A stretch of DNA of 64,000 nt from Hungatella sp. UBA5385 (GTDB lineage Bacteria > Bacillota > Clostridia > Lachnospirales > Lachnospiraceae), in contig DHOR01000010.1 in the NCBI GenBank assembly GCA_002409995.1, positions 67,467-131,466 of the forward strand, in the 5' to 3' direction. Below the pieces are notes generated by a model. It did no database searches and was not told where the DNA came from. It saw only the letters and a list, made by a program, of their open reading frames with translations. Each line of letters starts with the position of its first letter. The first letter of the stretch is position 1. Both the position numbers and the translations under genes were made by a program. Below are positions 33,503 through 42,436 of the stretch, one piece after another.

Positions 33503-35890
33503 ATGCATATTAAGATAAAAAATGCCTATGAAAACAATTTGAAAAACATTGATCTTTCATTGCCCAAAAACAAATTAATTGCCTTTACCGGCGTCTCAGG
33601 CAGTGGGAAATCAACATTGGCACTGGATACAATCCAAAGAGAATGCCAAAGGCTTTATATGGAGTCTTTGGGAATGACTTTAAATGTTGGGAATAAGGCA
33701 AAGGTAGACTCAATCAGTGGATTAAGTCCGGCTATCAGCATTACCCAGCATCAATCCAATAATAATCCACGTTCAACAGTAGGAACAATTACCGAGTTAG
33801 CTCTCTATTTAAGGATTTTGTATTCTAAAATGGGAAAATCAAGAACACTGGAAAATAGCAATCAAGAATTGTCAGCAAATCACTTTTCTTACAATAATCC
33901 CTTAGGTGCCTGCCCTCACTGTAATGGAGTCGGAAGTGTTCATACTATAAATGTTGAAACTGTTATCGACATGAACAAGAACATTAGTGAATTTGCGATC
34001 CATGGCTGGGATCAGGCCTATGTTGACAGATATGGAGCTTCATTGCTGGCTGCGGCAAAGCACTATAATTTCCAGCTGGATATTAATCAACCAATTAGCA
34101 AGTATGATTCAATTCAAATGGATTTACTATTATACGGTGTTTTAAGCAAGGAATTCTCTGCTCATTTCCCTGATATTGCGCCACCTAAGACTGTACCGGA
34201 AGGAAGATTTGAAGGTGTTGTAACTAATTTATTGCGCAGATATTCACAACAGAATATTTCACCACAGCAAAAAAGAAAGTTAGAACAATTCTTTAGTCAA
34301 TCAGAATGTCCGGTTTGTAGTGGTGTCAAATGGAACAAGGAAATTCTTGATGTTTATGTAGCAGAAGATAATATTCGAACTGTGTTAAAGAAATCTTTGT
34401 CAGAGCTTTTAGAATGGACGTTATATTTGGAAGATTTCATTGATGATGAAACAAGAATTCTAATTGGACAACTGCTGGAAACCATTAAACAAAAAACAAC
34501 AAGTCTCATAGATGTGGGGGTTGAATATCTGACACTGGAGCAAACAGCAGGAACTCTGTCTTCCGGAGAGTGGCAAAGAATCAAACTGGCTTCTGTCATT
34601 AACAATGGTCTGACCGGAGTCTTGTATGTGTTAGATGAACCAAGTGCAGGATTGCATTATTCTGATATATCCAAGTTGATTCTAGTGTTAAAAAAATTAA
34701 GAGATTTAGGAAATACCGTCATCGTTATTGAGCATAATCTGGAAATAATAAAGAATGTAGACCATATTGTTGATTTTGGACCGGAAGCAGGAAAAAATGG
34801 AGGGGAGATAATAGCACAGGGCAGCCAAAAAGACATTCGAAACAATAATATTTCCCTGACAGGAAAATACTTAAATGCTCCATTTAGCAGCTTAATTACT
34901 AAAAAAGTTGAGTTTAAGCGCTGCTTAGAAATCTCACATGCCAACGAAAATAATCTTAAAGATATTACAACCAAAATACCTCTCGATTCATTTGTAACAG
35001 TAACCGGTGTTTCCGGCAGTGGAAAGACCAGCCTGGTTTTTAATGTTATTGCTGATCTGGCAGAAAAGTATTTTAAATCCAATAGGAAACAAGAGAATCA
35101 AGTTGTAAAAGGCTTTGACCAATTAGAAGATGTTGTTGTAATTAATCACAATTCTGTTGGCCGCTCTTCCAGGTCTAATATTGCGACTTACACTGATATA
35201 TTCAATGATATTAGAAATATCTTCTCCAATATATCAGATGAATTTACTGCAAAAGATTTTTCTACAAATACAGTTAGCGGAAGATGTGAAGATTGTCAGG
35301 GGCAAGGATTTATCTCTATTCCAATGCATTTTTTACCCGATGTAGAGATGACCTGCCCTGTATGTCAAGGGAAACGTTATAAACAAAATGTTCTCAAAGT
35401 TGAATATCAGGGAAATAATATATCGGATATATTGTCAATGGACATTAAGCAGGCGAAAGAAGTGTTCCGTGGAAATAAAAAAATATTTAATAAGCTTTCA
35501 ATTTTAGATGAGATTGGTTTAGGCTATTTAATCCTTGGACAAACCACAGCCACTTTATCAGGTGGTGAAGCTCAAAGAGTCAAATTAGCAAAAGAGCTGA
35601 TGAATCAGGAAAAAAGTAACCATCTTTATCTATTTGATGAACCTACAACCGGTTTACATCAGCATGATGTGTTTAAAGTCATAAGTATACTAAGAAAATT
35701 AGTCAGCCAGGGAAACAGTGTTGTTGTAATTGTACACAACTTGAGTATCATCTCTCAAGCGGATTTTATTCTTGATATGGGAATAAAAGGTGGTTATCAG
35801 GGAGGTCAGGTAATCGCTTCGGGAACACCGGAGGAAGTCTTACGGTCAAAAAATAGTATTACTGCTTCAGTTTTAAGGGGCATAAAATAA
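33503..35890 (+). CDS. UvrA-like ABC ATPase (UvrA2/DrrC type)
   Basis: A 795-aa protein with two ABC ATPase halves: Walker A GVSGSGKSTLAL near residue 30 and GVSGSGKTSLVF near 500, signature LSSGEWQRIKL and LSGGEAQRVKL, Walker B VLYVLDEPSAGLH and LYLFDEPTTGLH. Zinc fingers are seen as CPHCNGVG and CEDCQGQG with CPVCQGKRY. It is ~150 residues shorter than housekeeping UvrA (about 940) and lacks room for the UvrB-binding region, as in UvrA2 proteins linked to drug resistance or damage tolerance. The ATG at 33503 has AGGAG upstream. Confidence 0.9.
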   Translation: MHIKIKNAYENNLKNIDLSLPKNKLIAFTGVSGSGKSTLALDTIQRECQRLYMESLGMTLNVGNKAKVDSISGLSPAISITQHQSNNNPRSTVGTITELALYLRILYSKMGKSRTLENSNQELSANHFSYNNPLGACPHCNGVGSVHTINVETVIDMNKNISEFAIHGWDQAYVDRYGASLLAAAKHYNFQLDINQPISKYDSIQMDLLLYGVLSKEFSAHFPDIAPPKTVPEGRFEGVVTNLLRRYSQQNISPQQKRKLEQFFSQSECPVCSGVKWNKEILDVYVAEDNIRTVLKKSLSELLEWTLYLEDFIDDETRILIGQLLETIKQKTTSLIDVGVEYLTLEQTAGTLSSGEWQRIKLASVINNGLTGVLYVLDEPSAGLHYSDISKLILVLKKLRDLGNTVIVIEHNLEIIKNVDHIVDFGPEAGKNGGEIIAQGSQKDIRNNNISLTGKYLNAPFSSLITKKVEFKRCLEISHANENNLKDITTKIPLDSFVTVTGVSGSGKTSLVFNVIADLAEKYFKSNRKQENQVVKGFDQLEDVVVINHNSVGRSSRSNIATYTDIFNDIRNIFSNISDEFTAKDFSTNTVSGRCEDCQGQGFISIPMHFLPDVEMTCPVCQGKRYKQNVLKVEYQGNNISDILSMDIKQAKEVFRGNKKIFNKLSILDEIGLGYLILGQTTATLSGGEAQRVKLAKELMNQEKSNHLYLFDEPTTGLHQHDVFKVISILRKLVSQGNSVVVIVHNLSIISQADFILDMGIKGGYQGGQVIASGTPEEVLRSKNSITASVLRGIK

Positions 35891-35892
35891 GA

Positions 35893-35925
35893 TAAGGGCG
35901 GAACATATGGTGCGTTCCGCCCTTA
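35893..35925. terminator. Bidirectional terminator
   Basis: TAAGGGCGGAAC pairs perfectly with GTTCCGCCCTTA between convergent genes. The flank that is T-rich on the minus strand serves the AraC gene as well. Confidence 0.8.
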
Positions 35926-35989
35926 TAACAGATTCTTCAACTGATTTATTATTTTCGATTATTGTTTACAATTATTGTTTCTAATAAAT

Positions 35990-36961
35990 TCAACCACTCT
36001 TTCGTACCGGTCTGATATACTTCCAATATCGCTCCGGATTAAAATAAAAGTAAATGATTCTGCCAGGAGAAGTATCAAAGCAGTAACCGGTGTCTGTAAA
36101 ATCAAAGGCTGACATTGCCTTTTCGACTTTTTCCTCAACACTGCGATTTTCCTGTTCATAATCAAATGGCCCATGTTCAAATACAATATACTCTGCTTCG
36201 GGAATATCGACCATAAGCATTTGTGGTGGAACATCGCCTTTATAATCAGAAGGAAGACGTACCCCATGACACTCTGTACGTGGAATACCCCAATCGCAGA
36301 GTCTGCCGTCCGGATCATTGATGTACGCCATAATCTGACCGCTGCCGCTGTTGGGTTCACTCCCGCCATCGTCATCTAATTTGTCTTTGATACTATCCAG
36401 CAGTCCGCAGATTGTTTCATAATCCTGTCCCGGAATAAGACTTTGCTTCTGCCAAAAATCCCAATACCCATTACTTTCATAGTTCTTAATGTGCAAAAAT
36501 TTGTGTGCGGGAATGGTTACAAAATAAATCTTAATGCCATCTGTTGATTTTATCATACCAATTTCTCCTAATCCTAAAAAGTAGCGGTCGAAAGGGTTTA
36601 TCTTTGTACGGAGAATCACAGGCTTAGGATTTTTCCGGTATTCACTTGGAGTGATACCATATGTTCCCTTGAAAGCCCTGGTAAAAGCTTCATGTGATGA
36701 AAAACCATAATCAAAAGCAATATCCAAAATGCTTTTTTCACTATCCCGAACCTCTTTTAGTGCAAATGCTAATTTTCTAAGCCGCAGATAGTCCCTGAAT
36801 TGCATACCCGATATTTCCTTGAATTTTCTCGTTGTGTAAAATTCGGAATAACCAACCCTGCGGGAAAGAAAACGCAGGGTTAGGGCTTCGTCATTATAAT
36901 TTATAATGCATTTATCAATTTCATCAACGATTATTTGAATTTGCTTCTGCCACTCATACAT
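35990..36961 (-). CDS. AraC-family regulator with GyrI-like effector domain
   Basis: A 323-aa regulator. The N-terminal ~110 residues hold the double helix-turn-helix (FLSRRVGYSEFYTTRKFKEI; FSSHEAFTRAFKGTYGITPSEY). The C-terminal ~185 residues are a GyrI-like ligand domain ending RIIYFYFNPERYWKYIRPV. The start at 36961 has GAGGTG 9 bases upstream; a GTG four codons earlier is the alternative. Such regulators often answer to drugs or stress metabolites. No adjacent target operon is obvious. Confidence 0.9.
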   Translation of the reverse strand: MYEWQKQIQIIVDEIDKCIINYNDEALTLRFLSRRVGYSEFYTTRKFKEISGMQFRDYLRLRKLAFALKEVRDSEKSILDIAFDYGFSSHEAFTRAFKGTYGITPSEYRKNPKPVILRTKINPFDRYFLGLGEIGMIKSTDGIKIYFVTIPAHKFLHIKNYESNGYWDFWQKQSLIPGQDYETICGLLDSIKDKLDDDGGSEPNSGSGQIMAYINDPDGRLCDWGIPRTECHGVRLPSDYKGDVPPQMLMVDIPEAEYIVFEHGPFDYEQENRSVEEKVEKAMSAFDFTDTGYCFDTSPGRIIYFYFNPERYWKYIRPVRKSG

Positions 36962-37027
36962 TCGTCTGTTCACCTCGTTTCAACCACCCTGGGTTTATTA
37001 TATAGAAATAGGGAGATTGCTGCTTGA

Positions 37028-37061
37028 TTTTACTTGCTGTTTCATTTTACTTGCTGTTTCA
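37028..37061. repeat. 17-bp perfect tandem duplication
   Basis: TTTTACTTGCTGTTTCA occurs twice in direct succession. It lies at the 3' end of a decayed reading frame on the minus strand and duplicates its last codons. Confidence 0.9.
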
Positions 37062-37203
37062 TCAAATCAAGGGTTTCCTCAAAAGGGATACATTTAGCAT
37101 ATCTGCCATTCCACATGAAGTTATTATAATATTTGTAAGTCATTTCGGCAGACATGAAGTCGTTATCAAATGTGCTGTTTGTATTTGATTTTGTATGGAT
37201 GAG
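37042..37203 (-). pseudogene. Decayed C-terminal fragment of an unidentified protein
   Basis: A 53-codon open frame with no start reads as ordinary protein, including NDFMSAEMTYKYYNNFMWNG and ending EETLDLMKQQVK. The composition suggests the tail of a lost gene rather than chance, but I cannot identify the family. Confidence 0.4.
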
Positions 37204-37244
37204 TTAGCCTGTAATATTGCTTTAAAACAAAAGCAGCCGAAGTT

Positions 37245-38162
37245 TCAACCTCTCCTATTTATAGTCAGTGACGATGTTTGCGGTTTGATGCTCACTCCAT
37301 TCCAAGTATCGCCAATACCAATCTCTTTGGGCGTAACATTTTGGTAATGACCATTCATACCTTGAATTATAATATTCATTTTTTCATCAATGGTAACTAT
37401 GATATGGAGTGGTTCTTTATATAAAATCAAATTCTTCAAGTGAGGATATTGTTTGTGTATTTCCAGACTGTAATTGAAGGTTTCTTTTACTCCCTGCCAT
37501 ATATACGAGACTGAATTCAGAGAATAATAATAGATACCATTAATTTCCCTTATAGAATCACCATGATCATTTCCATTTAAGCAAAAAAGTAATTTATTGC
37601 CATTTGAGTTTGCTTTTTCTAAAATATTGCGGATATCTTCTCTGTTTACCACACCTCGTGAATGAGATCCTACAATATGGTCATTTGATAAACTCTGATG
37701 GGAACAAATAACATAGAATTTATCATCGTTCAATTCATTTTTTAGCCACTGAATCTGTTCAGGAGGAATATAGGGAAACTGACCGGTTTTATCTGCTAAA
37801 TTAGATTTACATTCAGGTAAATATCCTGAACTAGTTCTAATGTAGTTGGCATCTAAAAAAATGAACTTTACATTTTGCTTAACAACAGAGTAATAACCTT
37901 TTTGCAGACCTAAAAAGTTCAATGCTGTTTCAGGAGAGCAGAAGTCAATATTATGATTTCCTAAGCTATAATAACATGGAACGCCCAGACTCTTAAGTGA
38001 TTTTAGAATTGTCTGGTTCTTTTCGGTGGGATTGCACAAATCTCCTAATTCAAGTATGAAATCCACCTTTTCTTCCCTAAAACTTTGCAACAATTTGTCA
38101 AGCCGCTTATCCCCGTCAGGAATAACATCATAGTGTAAATCTGTAAATACCCCAAATTTCAT
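37245..38162 (-). CDS. Calcineurin-like metallophosphoesterase
   Basis: A 305-aa phosphoesterase. Metal-ligand motifs are DLHYD (D8, H10), ELGDLCNP, SLGNHNID and the final LNGNDHGD where the canonical GHxH is expected. A SHQSLSN stretch provides a further His. The cellular substrate cannot be told from sequence. No signal peptide. It is divergent from the kinase-like gene at 38448. Confidence 0.9.
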   Translation of the reverse strand: MKFGVFTDLHYDVIPDGDKRLDKLLQSFREEKVDFILELGDLCNPTEKNQTILKSLKSLGVPCYYSLGNHNIDFCSPETALNFLGLQKGYYSVVKQNVKFIFLDANYIRTSSGYLPECKSNLADKTGQFPYIPPEQIQWLKNELNDDKFYVICSHQSLSNDHIVGSHSRGVVNREDIRNILEKANSNGNKLLFCLNGNDHGDSIREINGIYYYSLNSVSYIWQGVKETFNYSLEIHKQYPHLKNLILYKEPLHIIVTIDEKMNIIIQGMNGHYQNVTPKEIGIGDTWNGVSIKPQTSSLTINRRG

Positions 38163-38334
38163 AAAAATACCCCAACATTTCTTATTTGCTAAGTCTTTAA
38201 AACCATTATTTCCATTTTATCACACTGTTCTGTCAAATACTATTAGGGCGATTATAAAAACCACTAAAATGCACCTTTCTACGCTGACTAGAAAACCAAA
38301 TGCTTTACTTTTATGAAGAAATTTAGTATATAAT

Positions 38335-38433
38335 TTAATAAAAGTGATAAGAGGCAAGAAAAACAACAATGGGACGTCTCTCCGCTCCCCTTATAGAATA
38401 AGGGCTGTAGATTCCGAAAACTTATCCTGTTAA
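38335..38433 (+). pseudogene. Decayed fragment, second copy of the 48.6-kb remnant
   Basis: The stretch 38353-38386 matches 48587-48620 at 31 of 34 bases. Both read as GKxxNNGTxLR in the same frame and both carry a VDS triplet further on, so they are remnants of the same unidentified coding sequence. Confidence 0.5.
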
Positions 38434-38447
38434 AACGGAGGATTATT

Positions 38448-39359
38448 ATGGTTATACAAGAAATTGATGGAGTAGAATTCAAACTAAAAGAACAGTGTGA
38501 TTTAACATGGGTAAAAAGATATGGGACTGTTTTTGATGTGATCGATGCAACTGGTTCGGGTTGTATTTGTTTTGGAATAGGAGATAACATTGAAAAATAT
38601 TTTGTTAAAATTGCTGGGGTAGATACTGTTGAAGCTGAAATGAGCCCAGAAGAATCTGTAGAAGTTCTTAAAAATGCAGTAGAACTTTATCAAACTCTTA
38701 GCCATCCTAATCTTGTTAGATTGCTGGATCATTATTTATATAAGGACTATTATGTTGCCGTATTTGAGTGGGTAGAAGGGGAATGTTTATTTGATTATTG
38801 GAATTTTGATAAGTATGCACAGGAGCCAGGTTTAAAAAATCCAAAGATCAGATTTAAAGAATTATCTGTAAAAAAGAAATTATCTTCATTGGAAGGTATC
38901 TTTTCATTTTTAGAGACAGTTGCTGATAATAATTATGTAGCAGTTGATTTTTACGATGGAAGTCTAATCTATGATTTTAACACAGAAAGAATCACTATTT
39001 GTGATATAGATCTTTTCAGAAAGCAACCGGCATTCAACGATATTGGTGAAAACTTTTGGGGAACCAAACGATTGAAGGCTCCAGAAGAGTATGTTTACGG
39101 TTCCTGTATTGATGAAATAACCAATGTTTTTACTTTGGGAGCTTTGATATTTGATTTGTTTGGAGAGTTTAGTCACAAGGAAATCAAAAACAGATATTTG
39201 ACAAATCAATTTGTTCCATGTACTTTGGATAAATGGGAACTGAATGAAAAGTGCTATGATGTTGTTTCACAGGCAGTCAGCATTGAGAGAAATTCAAGGT
39301 ATAAAACAATTTCTGATTTTCATATGGCATTTAGATTGGGAAATATGCAGAATAGTTAG
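38448..39359 (+). CDS. Serine/threonine protein kinase-like protein
   Basis: A 303-aa soluble protein with a kinase fold. YFVKIAG (K54) is the ATP-binding Lys region, TLSHPNLVRLLDHYLYKDYY and VFEWVEGECLFDYW form the N-lobe/hinge, YVAVDFYDGSLIYDF stands in place of the HRD catalytic loop, and ITICDIDLFRK in place of DFG. WGTKRLKAPEEY resembles the APE region. Loop variants mean activity should not be assumed, though similar clostridial proteins are annotated as kinases. CGGAGG precedes the ATG. Confidence 0.8.
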   Translation: MVIQEIDGVEFKLKEQCDLTWVKRYGTVFDVIDATGSGCICFGIGDNIEKYFVKIAGVDTVEAEMSPEESVEVLKNAVELYQTLSHPNLVRLLDHYLYKDYYVAVFEWVEGECLFDYWNFDKYAQEPGLKNPKIRFKELSVKKKLSSLEGIFSFLETVADNNYVAVDFYDGSLIYDFNTERITICDIDLFRKQPAFNDIGENFWGTKRLKAPEEYVYGSCIDEITNVFTLGALIFDLFGEFSHKEIKNRYLTNQFVPCTLDKWELNEKCYDVVSQAVSIERNSRYKTISDFHMAFRLGNMQNS

Positions 39360-39391
39360 TACTTCAATAATTCAGATGGAGGTATTTTATC

Positions 39392-39877
39392 ATGACTGAC
39401 ATATTGTTTGATACAGAAAATTTTAAATTTAGTTATCGGGTTGCCGGCATTCTGGTTCGTGATCATAAAGTCCTGGTGCAAAAAGCTACAGATGAAGAGG
39501 GGTATGCATTTCCCGGTGGTCATGTTTCATTTGGCGAAACCAATGAACAAACATTAATTCGTGAATTTAAAGAAGAACTCAATGTTGATATTATTGTTAA
39601 GAACTTAAAATGGGTAGCAGAGATATTTTTCCCTATAAGAAGAAAACTTTGTCATCAAATATGTCTTTATTATATTGTGAATTTAAGTGATGAAAAACAA
39701 TTTCTTCCAGAGACAGTTTTTATAGGTGGGGAATACTTAGAAGGCAGAAGTTTTGATATTGAATTTCATTGGATTCCGGTATCTGAATTAAACAAACATG
39801 AGGTATATCCTCCACAAGCAGGAAAACTTATATTACAACTGGATCAGGGTGTAGAGCATTTTGTTTATAAGGAATAA
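39392..39877 (+). CDS. Nudix hydrolase
   Basis: A 161-aa protein with a complete Nudix box, G-x5-E-x7-REFKEEL, within FPGGHVSFGETNEQTLIREF. These enzymes cleave nucleoside diphosphates linked to another group; the substrate is not evident. It starts 32 bp after the kinase-like gene with GGAGG upstream, so the two are likely co-transcribed. Confidence 0.93.
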   Translation: MTDILFDTENFKFSYRVAGILVRDHKVLVQKATDEEGYAFPGGHVSFGETNEQTLIREFKEELNVDIIVKNLKWVAEIFFPIRRKLCHQICLYYIVNLSDEKQFLPETVFIGGEYLEGRSFDIEFHWIPVSELNKHEVYPPQAGKLILQLDQGVEHFVYKE

Positions 39878-39885
39878 ATACTAAA

Positions 39886-39918
39886 ACCGCCGCTATGGGG
39901 AATCCCCATAACGGCGGC
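39886..39918. terminator. Strong hairpin between convergent genes
   Basis: CCGCCG and TATGGGG pair with CCCCATA and CGGCGG, one internal mismatch. A T-rich flank lies on the minus-strand side, serving the LUD gene; it also follows the Nudix gene. Confidence 0.8.
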
Positions 39919-39927
39919 CAACATTTA

Positions 39928-40533
39928 TTAATACCCCAATTTCTCATGAATCAATATGATCTCAATCTCACCTGTCATAGGTTTGCTCCAAAGTACAGAA
40001 AGTCCCCTGCAAATTCGTTCTGAACTTTTACAATTATAGCAGCGATCTCCTTTTATAGCACAGGGTGTCTTTACACCAAGACGCATTGCATTTAATGGAC
40101 CTGCTATGTTACGGGCACGATGCAAAGCTCTATCATAATCCTTTTCAATCTTATTCTCACCGGCAATCAAATAAACTTTTTCATGTCCATAAAAGATAGA
40201 AGCCACACGATTACAAGTACCATCAATATTAATAACCTCGCCCGTCTCCGCTATACCATTAACGGACGATAGGTAAATATCCGCAGCATTCGCTTGCACT
40301 CTAACCTCTTTACTTGTCTTTCCATCAGGTATCCTTTGGTGCCAAAACACCTCATTATGTTTGTTTAGAGTTTCGTATAAATTCATCTGTTCCAATGTGA
40401 CGGAGCCACCAAAACCGATTGATCTTTTGTCAATTTCAGTGTCAAGATAAGATACAGCATCTTCTGCTGTATCAAAACAGGAAACAATATAACCAAGTGC
40501 TTTTAAATTTTTCTCAATTGTGTAAAAATCCAT
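39928..40533 (-). CDS. LUD-domain protein (lactate utilisation LutC/YkgG-like)
   Basis: A 201-aa protein of the LUD family. Marks are SIGFGGSVTLEQMNLYETL near residue 38, EVRVQANAADIYLSSVNGI, and GEVINIDGTCNRVASIFYGH, with a Cys cluster near the C-terminus (CAIKGDRCYNCKSSERIC). In lactate-utilisation operons such proteins act with LutA/LutB, which are absent here; many clostridia carry stand-alone forms of unknown role. TAGGAG precedes the ATG. Confidence 0.88.
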   Translation of the reverse strand: MDFYTIEKNLKALGYIVSCFDTAEDAVSYLDTEIDKRSIGFGGSVTLEQMNLYETLNKHNEVFWHQRIPDGKTSKEVRVQANAADIYLSSVNGIAETGEVINIDGTCNRVASIFYGHEKVYLIAGENKIEKDYDRALHRARNIAGPLNAMRLGVKTPCAIKGDRCYNCKSSERICRGLSVLWSKPMTGEIEIILIHEKLGY

Positions 40534-40775
40534 TAGTCTTCTCCTATTAAGATATGATTGTTTCGTTATGTTTAACTAAAAAAATTATATAATAGAATAC
40601 CATGAAAAGCAATCGTACATGCCTCCATGTTACAAATTACTATAGCCATTGGACTTACAAGTAGATGACCTTTCAATATTACGAGTCCGTCTAAATTTTG
40701 TATAATCTATTGAGGATAAGCATTATATGGTTTACAATGATATAAATGTACTTATAAAATGACCGAGGTGAAAAA

Positions 40776-41219
40776 ATGAAGGAAATGGAGCAGATAGAGG
40801 CCCTTTTGCAAAAACCTTATTTTGTAATTGATTTCCTGCCGGAACAAGTACCACAAAGCTTTCAAGGCAGCTTTTTTGAAATAGAGGAGTATTTTTTGAA
40901 TAGCAAGGAGTTAGTAAATATTGCAGATAAATTTACAAGAATCATTTTAAAACTTCTATGTTATTTTAAAGCTGATATTTTTACGGATCAATGGACTGGC
41001 AGCCGAGTTAAATGCAGCCAGCTTTCAACATTAGTCAGAGATATGGTGTTAAGTAAAAACGGTTATATGAATATCTTATTTGCTAATGAAAATGCATTGC
41101 TTTTTGTTGAGGGTGGCACACTTGATTTAACTTTATATAATCCCAATGCTGATGTACAAAGGATTGCATCTGCATTGGCTCATTCAGAAGGTTTGTTCTG
41201 GAGGGCTGGAATCAACTGA
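40776..41219 (+). CDS. Conserved hypothetical protein
   Basis: A 147-aa soluble protein, mixed alpha-beta, with no motif I recognise. It begins MKEMEQIEALLQKPYFVIDF and has a FANENALLFVEGGTLDLTLY strand pair near residue 105. GAGGTG lies 8 bases before the ATG. It precedes the PEBP-like gene by 58 bp. Confidence 0.7.
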   Translation: MKEMEQIEALLQKPYFVIDFLPEQVPQSFQGSFFEIEEYFLNSKELVNIADKFTRIILKLLCYFKADIFTDQWTGSRVKCSQLSTLVRDMVLSKNGYMNILFANENALLFVEGGTLDLTLYNPNADVQRIASALAHSEGLFWRAGIN

Positions 41220-41277
41220 GCATGGTAATAAGCTTTATACTTTTAATGACTAATATATAAATTATGAAAGGATGACT

Positions 41278-41739
41278 ATGAATAATTTGATTGTCTCATC
41301 ACCGGCTTTTGAAAACAAAGGACTGATACCCATTGAATACACCGGATATGGCAGCGACATATCACCGGAATTAGTATTAACAAATTTAGATGAAACTGCA
41401 AAATCAATTGTTATAATCATGGACGATATGGGGCACCCTATACCAGCTTACAACCACTGGGTAATTTGGAATATACCTGTAATGTCAGTGATTCCTTCAA
41501 GCATCCCTCATGGAAAAGATGTTGAGTCTTTAGACGGCGCCCAGCAAGGTATAGGATACGGGAAACATCGTTACAGAGGCCCAAAACCGCCTTTCAACTG
41601 GTCTCACGAATATCAGTTTAATGTATATGTTTTAGATAAATTACTGGATTTACCAGGTAAATCAAGAAAAAAAGATGTAATACAAGCTATGCATGGGCAC
41701 ATATTGCAGCAAGGTGCAATTACAGGACATTATAGATAA
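41278..41739 (+). CDS. YbhB/YbcL (PEBP/Raf-kinase-inhibitor-like) protein
   Basis: A 153-aa protein with the phosphatidylethanolamine-binding fold: SPELVLTNLDETAKSIVIIM, DDMGHPIPAYNHWVIWNIP (the D-x-x-x-P and H-W ligand site) and YRGPKPPFNWSHEYQFNVY. Bacterial members are cytosolic and of uncertain function. The ATG at 41278 has AAGG 7 bases upstream; an in-frame ATG two codons earlier is the alternative. The next gene begins 34 bp later. Confidence 0.92.
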   Translation: MNNLIVSSPAFENKGLIPIEYTGYGSDISPELVLTNLDETAKSIVIIMDDMGHPIPAYNHWVIWNIPVMSVIPSSIPHGKDVESLDGAQQGIGYGKHRYRGPKPPFNWSHEYQFNVYVLDKLLDLPGKSRKKDVIQAMHGHILQQGAITGHYR

Positions 41740-41773
41740 TAATACTTAAATGAAATTGAATCGGAGGTTTTAG

Positions 41774-42436
41774 ATGGCACTCATATATATTGTTGAAGAT
41801 GACCTTAATCTAAGTGAAGGTCTTTGCCTTGCACTTAAAGAAACAAAAAGTACAATCAATCAGTTCCATACGCTCCGGGATGCCCGTATCGCATTGGCCG
41901 CCGCTGCACCTGATGTTGTAATACTTGATATCAATCTGCCTGATGGAAGCGGCCTTGATCTGCTGCGGGAGATTAAGCGCGGATCCAGTACACCGGTTAT
42001 TCTGCTCACTGCCAATGATACGGAAATGGATGTGGTGCTTGGTCTTGAAAATGGCGCCGACGATTATATAACAAAGCCCTTCAGTCTGGCCATTCTCCGT
42101 GCCAGAGTAAATACGCAGCTCCGCCGTCAGGAGGGTATAACACAGCCTGTCAGAATAGATCACTATGTATTTGACTTTGAGAAAATGCTGTTTTCTATTG
42201 ATGAAACGGCTGTGGAACTGAGCAAAACAGAGCAAAAACTATTGAGGCTGCTGGTTGAAAACCGGGGTGCAACCATGAGCCGTGATACTCTTCTCACCCG
42301 CATCTGGCCGGATGGCACCGAGTATGTGGACGAAAATACACTCTCTGTGGCAGTCAAGCGCCTGCGGGACAAGCTGGAAGCATCAGAATACATCAAGACG
42401 GTGTACGGCCTTGGTTATAGCTGGGTGGTGAAGTAG
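41774..42436 (+). CDS. OmpR-family response regulator
   Basis: A 220-aa regulator: receiver domain with acidic pair E8-D9-D10, phospho-acceptor D52 in VVILDINLPDGSG, switch residues LLTAND and ITKPF; winged-helix output domain ending in DENTLSVAVKRLRDKL and TVYGLGYSWVV. It is immediately followed by its kinase and by an ABC exporter, the layout of antimicrobial-peptide sensing modules. CGGAGG supports the start. Base composition is visibly GC-richer than upstream genes from this point to 46794. Confidence 0.94.
   Translation: MALIYIVEDDLNLSEGLCLALKETKSTINQFHTLRDARIALAAAAPDVVILDINLPDGSGLDLLREIKRGSSTPVILLTANDTEMDVVLGLENGADDYITKPFSLAILRARVNTQLRRQEGITQPVRIDHYVFDFEKMLFSIDETAVELSKTEQKLLRLLVENRGATMSRDTLLTRIWPDGTEYVDENTLSVAVKRLRDKLEASEYIKTVYGLGYSWVVK

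Noticed and set aside
35959..36375. 138-codon minus-strand frame overlapping the AraC/GyrI regulator
   Set aside because: It lies in another frame of the same strand inside a clear regulator gene and has no ribosome site.
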